The notes below the pieces were generated by a model, which did no database searches, was not told the origin of the DNA, and saw only the letters and a program-made list of their open reading frames with translations. A program made the position numbers and the translations under genes. A DNA stretch of 8,105 nt from Chloroflexota bacterium (GTDB taxonomy: Bacteria; Chloroflexota; Limnocylindria; Limnocylindrales; CSP1-4), in assembly GCA_025935655.1 (NCBI GenBank), contig JAICUV010000156.1:1-8105 (forward strand), read 5' to 3'. Position 1 is the stretch's first letter; every line of letters starts with the position of its first letter. Positions 1 through 4,236 of this stretch are shown in pieces.

Positions 1-8
1 CCTAGCGC

Positions 9-290
9 TCAGCTCGCGTCGTCGCCCTCGTCGCTGTGCCGGGGCGGAATGTCGCGCATCCCGATGTCGTTCTCGCTCCCCGTCATGAGGCCGCCCGCGT
101 AACCGGCGTTGCCGCCCATCGCGCCGCCGGCGGCCGCGCCCTGCAGCGCGGCGGTATGGGTGTCGGTGTCGGTCCGCGGATCAGTGCCGGTGGCCGGCTC
201 CTCGTCCGTGAACGCGGGGTCGCGCGAGCCTTCCGCGGGATCCTCGGCGGGATCGCCGCTGGTGGTCGGGGCGAAACGTGGATCGGTCAT
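9..290 (-). CDS. small acidic glycine-rich protein, unknown function
   Basis: A 93-residue protein that I do not recognise. The start is ATG at 290, preceded five bases upstream by a strong ribosome binding site (GGAGGTGA on the minus strand); the frame is also open far upstream but has no such site there. Residues 1-45 are rich in Asp, Glu, Pro and Thr and look disordered, with Asp-Pro-Ala-Glu type repeats. Residues about 49-71 are almost only Ala, Gly and Met (a GAAAGGAMGGNAGYAGG stretch), like a glycine-zipper segment, but too short and weakly hydrophobic for a safe membrane call. The tail (74-93) is charged and ends in an acidic run. There is no signal peptide and no Cys. It lies 350 bp beyond metX on the same strand, so it probably has its own promoter. 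Gene existence is well supported by the ribosome binding site; function is unknown. Confidence 0.7.
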   Translation of the reverse strand: MTDPRFAPTTSGDPAEDPAEGSRDPAFTDEEPATGTDPRTDTDTHTAALQGAAAGGAMGGNAGYAGGLMTGSENDIGMRDIPPRHSDEGDDAS

Positions 291-640
291 GGGGCTCACC
301 TCCGCGAGCAGTGTGCGCACGCGCCGCGTCCGTCCGCGCAAGGGTCTGCCCTCGACGCTTGCAGCCGCGTCGCAGCCGTGCGCTCGGTCCGCGCCAGGGA
401 CAACGAAACGCTGCTCGCGCCGGGCTTCGACCGATCGTTGGTGACACCACGGCAACGAATTCGCCGGACCGGCCCGCCTCACGCGCGATCCATGACCGCT
501 TCGCATCGAAGTCGTCGCGGATCGGGTCGCCCGTGTGGTTTGGTTGACTACGAGGCGGGCCCCACGGTCGACACGGCGCCGGCCGACGCCGCGCGCGGGT
601 TCGGCAGGCGGACCCACGCCGCTCCCGGAAGCCTGGCCCG
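291..640. other. intergenic gap with no convincing gene
   Basis: These 350 bases lie between the metX stop and the start of the 93-residue protein. Open frames crossing the gap on either strand have Arg/Pro/Ala-rich, low-complexity translations typical of antisense or shifted frames in GC-rich DNA, and none starts behind a ribosome binding site. I see no U-tract terminator after metX and no clear -35/-10 pair for the 93-residue gene, though its promoter should lie here. Confidence 0.5.
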
Positions 641-1789
641 CTACGCCGCCCCGGCGACCGCGTCGGACAGGGCTCCACGCCGGACCGCCCGCGCGATGCC
701 GTCGGCCAGCGCCTCGTCGATGATCGCGGCGAGCTGGTCCCACTCGATGAGGAACGCGTCGTGGCCCTTCGAGGAGCGGATCTCGCGGTAGCTCGCATCG
801 ACGCCAGCCGCCGCGGCCTGGTCCACGAGCGCCCGCACCTGGTCCGCGCCGTACAGGATGTCGCCCGGGATCCCGACCCCGGTGACCCCCGTGCCGGACG
901 ACGCGAGCGCCCGGTAGGCCTCCACGATCCCGCCCCGGCCGCGGCCCACGTCGTGGCCGTCCATGACCCCGACGAGCACGCGGTAGGTGTCCGGGTCGAA
1001 CCGCCCCAGGAGCTTGTCCCCCTGGTGGTCGAGGTACGACGCGATCGAGAACCGACCGTCCGCCTCGCGCCTGCGCCCGAACCGCCCATCGAAGTCGTCC
1101 TCGGAGCGGTAGGTCGTCATCGCCAGCTGGCGGGCCAGCGCCAGGCCCTCGTCCCCGAGGCGGGCGATCAGCTCGAGCTGGATGTGGTTCCACGCGATCG
1201 CCATCGCGCCGGTCGCCGCGGGCGCGGCCATCGGCAGCACGTGATCGACGGCGTCGGGTCGGTCGAGGGCGAACTCCTGCGCGATCATCCCGCCCAGCGA
1301 CCCGCCGGTCACGAGCGAGAACCGCCCGATCCCGAGCCGGTCCGCGAGCGCCCACACCGCCCGCGCCTGGTCGCGAGCGGTGATCGCGGGGAAGGCCGGA
1401 CCGTAGGGCGCGCCCGTCGACGGGTCGAGCGACGTCGGACCGGTGGACCCGTACCGCCCGCCGAGCAGGTTCGCGCACAGGACGCCCACCCGGTTCGTGT
1501 CGAGCGCGCGGCCCGGCCCGATCAGCGGCGTCCACCAGTCGCCGGCCGCGTCGGCGGAGCCGGTGAGCGCGTGGACGACCAGCGCCTGTGGCGCGTCCGG
1601 CCCCGGCCCGTCGTGGCGGTACGCCAGGGTGACGGACAGCCGAGGGCCGCCGGCCTCGAGGGAGAGCTCCCCGAGATCGGCGGCCTCGATCCGCCCGGCC
1701 CCGAGCGACGGCCGGGCGGGAGGGACAAGCGTGGGATCGGCCCCCGGGGAACGAGCGTCCCCGGGGTACCGCGTGCGGTCTGGCGCCAT
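641..1789 (-). CDS. metX: homoserine O-acetyltransferase MetX
   Basis: Cytoplasmic alpha/beta-hydrolase-fold enzyme that transfers acetyl from acetyl-CoA to L-homoserine, giving O-acetylhomoserine for methionine synthesis. The 382 residues match the usual family length. Visible landmarks are HALTGS near 73-78 (oxyanion side), NLLGG then GSTGPTS at 107-120, PYGPAFP at 128-134, the nucleophile elbow GGSLGGM with Ser164, Asp310 in PGDILY, and His343 in KGHDAFL, which complete a Ser-Asp-His triad. The helical lid lies at about 190-290. The ATG at 1789 follows the metY stop by 7 bp and has no strong ribosome binding site of its own, which suggests translational coupling. The first ~40 residues are Pro/Ala-rich and poorly conserved in appearance, but no later in-frame start is evident. 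Acetyl rather than succinyl transfer is inferred from the MetX signature and the MetY partner; a serine O-acetyltransferase activity, known in some family members, cannot be excluded. Confidence 0.93.
   Translation of the reverse strand: MAPDRTRYPGDARSPGADPTLVPPARPSLGAGRIEAADLGELSLEAGGPRLSVTLAYRHDGPGPDAPQALVVHALTGSADAAGDWWTPLIGPGRALDTNRVGVLCANLLGGRYGSTGPTSLDPSTGAPYGPAFPAITARDQARAVWALADRLGIGRFSLVTGGSLGGMIAQEFALDRPDAVDHVLPMAAPAATGAMAIAWNHIQLELIARLGDEGLALARQLAMTTYRSEDDFDGRFGRRREADGRFSIASYLDHQGDKLLGRFDPDTYRVLVGVMDGHDVGRGRGGIVEAYRALASSGTGVTGVGIPGDILYGADQVRALVDQAAAAGVDASYREIRSSKGHDAFLIEWDQLAAIIDEALADGIARAVRRGALSDAVAGAA
1742..1766 (-). repeat. inverted repeat inside the 5' end of metX
   Basis: Two copies of the self-complementary octamer CCCCGGGG (1742-1749 and 1759-1766) lie 9 bases apart. 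In mRNA they would form an 8-bp all-GC hairpin, beginning about 23 bases inside metX. This could slow translation or separate metY from metX expression, but it may simply be a by-product of GC-rich codons. No U-tract follows, so it is not a standard terminator. Confidence 0.4.
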
Positions 1790-1796
1790 CGGACGC

Positions 1797-3131
1797 CTAG
1801 GCCGTCACGAGCTCGCCTTCGGCCGACGGCTCGGTCGCGGCGCGCAGCGCCTGGCCGAGGTCGGCCAGGATGTCGTCGATGTGCTCGATGCCCACCGACA
1901 GGCGGATGAGGTCCGGCGTGACGCCGCTCGCCACCTGCTCGGCCTCGGCCAGCTGCTGGTGGGTGGTCGACGCCGGGTGGATGATCAGGCTCTTCGCGTC
2001 GCCCACGTTCGCGAGCAGGCTGAACAGCTTCACGCTGTCGATCAGCCGCCGCCCGGCGTCCACGCCGCCCTTGATCCCGAACGTGATGATCCCGCCGAAA
2101 CCGCCCTTGAGGACGCGGGTCGCGACGTCGTTCGTCGCGTGCGAGGCAAGGCCCGGGTAGCTGACCCACTCGACCTCGGGCCGGTCCTGGAGCCACTGGG
2201 CGACCGCGAGGGCGTTCTGGCTGTGGCGCTCGATCCGCAGCGGCAGCGTCTCGAGACCCTGGATGAGCTGCCACGCGTTGAACGGCGAGAGCGCCGCGCC
2301 GATGTCGCGCAGGCCCTGGACGCGCAGCTTGAGGATGAACGCGAGGGGCCCGAACGCCTCCGTGTAGCTCACCCCGTGGTAGCTGGGATCGGGTGCCACG
2401 AAGTCCTCGTGGAAGCGGGGGCTGGCCGCCCAGTCGAACGTCCCGCCGTCCACGACCACGCCGCCGATGACCGTCCCGTGCCCGCCGATCCACTTCGTCG
2501 CCGAGTGGATCACGATGTCCGCGCCCTGCTCGATCGGCCGGGCGATGAGCGGGGCGAACGTGTTGTCCACGATGAGCGGGATGCCGGCCGCGTGGGCCAC
2601 GGCGGCGACGGCCGGGATGTCCGCGACGTCCAGGCGCGGGTTGCCGATCGTCTCCAGGTACAGCGCGCGGGTGTGCTCGTCGATCGCGGCGGCGTAGTTC
2701 GCGGGATTGGAGCCGTCGACGAACTTCACGGTGATCCCGAGCTTGGGCAACGTGTAGTGGAACAGGTTGTAGGTGCCGCCGTAGAGGCTCGAGGAGCTGA
2801 CGATGTTCTGGCCGGCCCGGGCGATGTTGAGGATCGTGAGGGTCTCGGCCGCCTGGCCCGAGCTCAGCGCGAGCGCACCGACGCCGCCCTCGAGCGCCGC
2901 GACGCGCTCCTCGAACACGCCGGTCGTGGGGTTCATGATCCGGGTGTAGATGTTCCCGAACTCCTGGAGCCCGAACAGGCGCGCGGCGTGCGCCGCGTCG
3001 TCGAACACGTAGCTCGTCGTGGCGTAGAGCGGGACCGCGCGCGACTTGGTCGTGGGGTCGACGGACTGGCCGGCGTGGAGCGCCTTCGTCTCGGGACGGA
3101 GGTTGCCGAGGCTGTTCGGGTCGAAGCTCAT
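1797..3131 (-). CDS. metY: O-acetylhomoserine sulfhydrylase MetY (PLP enzyme)
   Basis: Pyridoxal-phosphate enzyme of the Cys/Met metabolism family that converts O-acetylhomoserine plus sulfide to homocysteine and acetate in the cytoplasm. The 444 residues fit the family's long (MetY) branch. Visible landmarks: TKALHAGQ at 15-22, YTRIMNPTTGVFEERVAALEGG at 62-83 with the Tyr and Arg of the PLP-phosphate site, SSGQAA at 90-95, SSSLYGGTYNL near 113-123, VDNTFA with Asp189 contacting the PLP ring nitrogen, and HSATKWIGGHG with the Schiff-base Lys213. The start ATG at 3131 begins MSFDPNSLG and has AGAGGAA about 8 bases upstream. An in-frame ATG at 3182 would add 17 Arg/His-rich residues and would start inside the leader, right at the terminator, so I reject it. 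The gene heads the metY-metX operon behind the leader attenuator described separately. Cystathionine gamma-synthase is less likely given the length and motifs. Confidence 0.94.
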   Translation of the reverse strand: MSFDPNSLGNLRPETKALHAGQSVDPTTKSRAVPLYATTSYVFDDAAHAARLFGLQEFGNIYTRIMNPTTGVFEERVAALEGGVGALALSSGQAAETLTILNIARAGQNIVSSSSLYGGTYNLFHYTLPKLGITVKFVDGSNPANYAAAIDEHTRALYLETIGNPRLDVADIPAVAAVAHAAGIPLIVDNTFAPLIARPIEQGADIVIHSATKWIGGHGTVIGGVVVDGGTFDWAASPRFHEDFVAPDPSYHGVSYTEAFGPLAFILKLRVQGLRDIGAALSPFNAWQLIQGLETLPLRIERHSQNALAVAQWLQDRPEVEWVSYPGLASHATNDVATRVLKGGFGGIITFGIKGGVDAGRRLIDSVKLFSLLANVGDAKSLIIHPASTTHQQLAEAEQVASGVTPDLIRLSVGIEHIDDILADLGQALRAATEPSAEGELVTA

Positions 3132-3180
3132 CTCGCTGGTTCCTCTCGCTCGGTGGTGGGGGACGTGCGCTCCGCGGCGC

Positions 3181-3215
3181 AAACAAAAAGACCGCGAACC
3201 CTGTGGTTCGCGGCC
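3181..3215 (-). terminator. intrinsic terminator in the metY leader
   Basis: On the minus strand GGCCGCGAACC (3215-3205) pairs with GGTTCGCGGTC (3200-3190) around an ACAG loop, giving 11 pairs including one G-U. It is followed directly by TTTTTGTTT (3189-3181). This is the clearest Rho-independent terminator in the window. It ends 49 bases before the metY ATG and points towards it, so it would stop leader transcripts rather than finish an upstream gene: no minus-strand gene ends here. Confidence 0.88.
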
Positions 3216-3280
3216 CCGGGACCTCGGCTCCGAGATCCCCGTGTCAGTCGCTGACGATCAGCGCGGGAGATCCCGGCGCC
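3212..3280 (-). promoter_or_regulatory. mutually exclusive stems: candidate antiterminator versus terminator-permitting hairpin
   Basis: The minus-strand segment GAGGTCCCGG (3225-3216) can pair in two ways. Locally, CGAGGTCCC (3226-3218) pairs with GGGATCTCG (3239-3231) across a GAGC loop in 9 pairs. At longer range it pairs with CCGGGATCTC (3276-3267), which lies in the last codons of the leader ORF, in 10 pairs. After one G-G mismatch the long-range helix continues for three more pairs (3278-3280 with 3214-3212), invading the 5' arm of the terminator. A ribosome finishing the ORF would cover 3276-3267 and favour local stem plus terminator; one stalled at the Met-Cys-Met codons would leave it free. 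The pairings are visible; their use is inferred. Confidence 0.5.
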
Positions 3281-3341
3281 CGTCCGTTCGACGGGGCCGC
3301 CCACGCATACACATGTCCCAGGTCAGGGTGGTGTGGTTCAT
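3258..3341 (-). CDS. putative metY leader peptide (27 codons, Met-Cys-Met)
   Basis: A short ORF from ATG at 3341 to TGA at 3260-3258. It begins MNHTTLTWDMCMRGRPRR and continues with an Arg-rich tail. Codons 10-12 (3314-3306) are ATG-TGT-ATG; with the start codon that makes three Met and one Cys, plus one Trp. Clustered Met and Cys codons in front of metY, which makes homocysteine from sulfide, are what ribosome-mediated attenuation would need. There is no ribosome binding site; the ATG lies only 10 bases after the predicted -10 hexamer, so the message would be leaderless or nearly so, as is common in high-GC actinobacteria. The stop codon lies in the CGCTGA/TCAGCG hairpin and the last codons contain the antiterminator strand. 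The peptide itself is probably not functional. A chance ORF is possible. Confidence 0.55.
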   Translation of the reverse strand: MNHTTLTWDMCMRGRPRRTDGRRDLPR

Positions 3342-3351
3342 CAGGTGGCGG

Positions 3352-3381
3352 AGGATGGGGGAGCGGCGGGGTCGCCGTCAA
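3352..3381 (-). promoter_or_regulatory. candidate promoter for leader-metY-metX
   Basis: On the minus strand TTGACG (3381-3376) matches the sigma-70 -35 box at five of six positions. It is followed after 18 bases by CATCCT (3357-3352), which keeps the key A2 and T6 of the -10 box. Transcription would start near A3346, only about 5 bases before the leader ORF ATG. No other minus-strand -35-like hexamer with a fitting -10 was seen in this intergenic region. Confidence 0.6.
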
Positions 3382-3462
3382 CCCCCTGGCGGCAGACGCA
3401 ACCGAAACGCAACCCCGGATCGCGTCGCGCCACTCCGCCTGCACGAGCCGTCGGGCGGCTCG

Positions 3463-3483
3463 GAAATGAGGGAGGTCCTAAGG
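3463..3483 (+). promoter_or_regulatory. shared bipartite element, copy 1 (upstream of secreted protein 3566-4087)
   Basis: GAAATGAGG, six unconserved bases, then CTAAGG, ending 82 bp before the ATG at 3566. The same 15 bases with the same 6-bp gap occur upstream of the paralogous gene at 6762-7253. It lies just after a CGAGCCG/CGGCTCG hairpin (3444-3462). It could be an activator site, an alternative-sigma promoter or part of a conserved 5' leader. It does not match a sigma-70 promoter. Confidence 0.55.
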
Positions 3484-3530
3484 CGTTGCCGGATGCGCGT
3501 CGGCGCGCCGGGCCCGAGGCTGCCACGAAA

Positions 3531-3548
3531 GCCGCCCGATCGGGCGGC
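3531..3548. repeat. 18-bp perfect palindrome upstream of 3566 gene
   Basis: GCCGCCCGATCGGGCGGC reads the same on both strands. It ends 6 bp before the ribosome binding site GGAG (3555-3558) of the downstream gene. It could be a dimeric regulator operator or, with a tight turn, a stem in the 5' leader that limits ribosome access. No matching copy was found elsewhere in the window. Confidence 0.5.
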
Positions 3549-3565
3549 GGACATGGAGCGTTCGG

Positions 3566-4087
3566 ATGACCAGACAACCTTGGCGCGCAGTCCCCGTCGT
3601 GCTCGTCCTCGGGGCATGTCTCGCGATCCCCGCCACAACCCTCGCCACGGCGCCTTCGACGAGCCCCACCGTGACCTCACCGATCTCGTTCGCCGCGGGC
3701 ACGTTGTGCCACGACGAGATCCTGTTCGAGAACCTCGCCCTCAACTCCCGCGACAGCCTGTTCGCTCCCGGCCCGGACGGCGCGCAGCGGCTGCTCCAGC
3801 GGGGCTTTGGCGCGTCCCGCGTCACGGACGAGGATTCGGGCAAGGCGCTCGAGTTCAAGGGCGGCTATGCGATATCGATCGTGTTCGCGGCGGACGGCAC
3901 GGTCCGCGTCGATGCGGCGGGGACGGACATCCTGGCCTGGTACTTCGCTGGCGACGACTCCGAGCTGGGCGCGGGCATCTTCCACGTGACCGGTCGCGTC
4001 ACCGAGTGGTATGCGAGCGACGGCTCCTTCCTGCGGGCCGCCTTCAGTGGCACGAGCACCAACGTCTGCGACGTGCTCGCGGCCTAG
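3566..4087 (+). CDS. secreted two-cysteine protein, paralogue of 6762-7253
   Basis: 173 residues starting at ATG 3566, with GGAG seven bases upstream. The N-terminus is a signal peptide: basic residues in MTRQPWRA, a hydrophobic core at about 9-28, and a possible Ala-Thr-Ala cleavage site near 29. The core also contains LGAC ending at Cys18, so a lipoprotein is an alternative. The mature part opens with SPISFAAGTLC (Cys48), has a TDEDSGKA turn near 87-94, an ADGTV strand near 109-113 and GRVTEWYASDG near 143-153, and ends with TNVCDVLAA (Cys168). The pattern suggests a small beta-rich exported domain closed by a Cys48-Cys168 disulfide. The same opening and closing motifs occur in the protein at 6762-7253. 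Its function is unknown. It is divergent from the metY leader and precedes the LuxR-type regulator by 149 bp on the same strand. Confidence 0.85.
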   Translation: MTRQPWRAVPVVLVLGACLAIPATTLATAPSTSPTVTSPISFAAGTLCHDEILFENLALNSRDSLFAPGPDGAQRLLQRGFGASRVTDEDSGKALEFKGGYAISIVFAADGTVRVDAAGTDILAWYFAGDDSELGAGIFHVTGRVTEWYASDGSFLRAAFSGTSTNVCDVLAA

Positions 4088-4151
4088 CACCGGAGCCCGC
4101 ACGGCCGGCGGTGGCCCCGATGCCCGGAATCGGGCCGCCGCGACCGCATCG

Positions 4152-4186
4152 GACAAGGGGGTCGTCGGCGCCACGACCCCCTTGTC
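4152..4186. repeat. 14-bp perfect inverted repeat before the LuxR-type gene
   Basis: GACAAGGGGGTCGT (4152-4165) and ACGACCCCCTTGTC (4173-4186) are exact complements around a 7-base loop. It lies 64 bp after the stop of the upstream gene and 50 bp before the GTG of the regulator. As RNA it would be a very stable stem, but no U-tract follows on either strand, so it is at best a non-canonical terminator. Its right arm overlaps the candidate -35 of the next gene, which makes an operator just as likely. Confidence 0.6.
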
Positions 4187-4210
4187 GGCGTGCCCGCGGA
4201 CCCGCACAAT
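4182..4210 (+). promoter_or_regulatory. candidate promoter of the LuxR-type regulator
   Basis: TTGTCG (4182-4187) and CACAAT (4205-4210) each match four of six sigma-70 consensus positions and are 17 bp apart. Transcription would begin near 4217, a few bases before the ribosome binding site GGGAGGG (4221-4227). The -35 sits in the right arm of the inverted repeat at 4152-4186, so a protein bound there would compete with or recruit polymerase. Confidence 0.45.
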
Positions 4211-4236
4211 CGCCGTCCAAGGGAGGGCGATACCCG

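Larger units (their letters stand above)
3132..3351 (-). promoter_or_regulatory. metY leader region, probable transcription attenuator
   Basis: About 215 transcribed bases separate the putative promoter from metY. In transcript order they hold a 27-codon ORF (3341-3258), a CGCTGA/TCAGCG stem containing its stop codon (3263-3249), a 9-bp stem (3239-3231 with 3226-3218), a strong intrinsic terminator (3215-3181) and the metY ribosome binding site. A terminator between a promoter and its gene implies controlled read-through. The Met and Cys codons in the ORF suggest that the signal is charged tRNA-Met and/or tRNA-Cys. I looked for the SAM-I/SAM-IV and T-box core sequences and do not see them. 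The attenuator reading is inference built on directly visible parts. Confidence 0.65.

Noticed and set aside
9..1535. 508-residue minus-strand ORF running through metX in another frame
   Set aside because: Over metX the translation is an Arg/Gly/Pro-rich shadow. Only its last 93 codons, behind a ribosome binding site at 290, form a believable gene.
1443..3254. 603-residue plus-strand ORF opposite metY and metX
   Set aside because: Antisense shadow of two clearly identified enzymes, with low-complexity Arg/Asp/Val composition and no recognisable domain.
3181..3351. SAM or T-box riboswitch in the metY leader
   Set aside because: I looked for the SAM-I/SAM-IV core sequences and the T-box TGGNACCGCG core and found neither. 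The leader ORF with Met/Cys codons explains the terminator better. A covariance-model (Rfam) scan would settle it; a significant hit would overturn this.
3244..3444. 66-residue minus-strand ORF covering the metY leader
   Set aside because: Pro/His/Ala-rich translation, no ribosome binding site, and it would start upstream of the predicted promoter.
3444..3462. CGAGCCG/CGGCTCG hairpin as a terminator
   Set aside because: No U-tract on either strand and no gene ends nearby; it lies between divergent promoters.
3046..4236. N-terminal extension of the LuxR-type protein
   Set aside because: In frame and open, but overlaps the secreted-protein gene in another frame, is Arg/Pro-rich and lacks a ribosome binding site, whereas GTG 4237 has GGGAGGG nine bases upstream.
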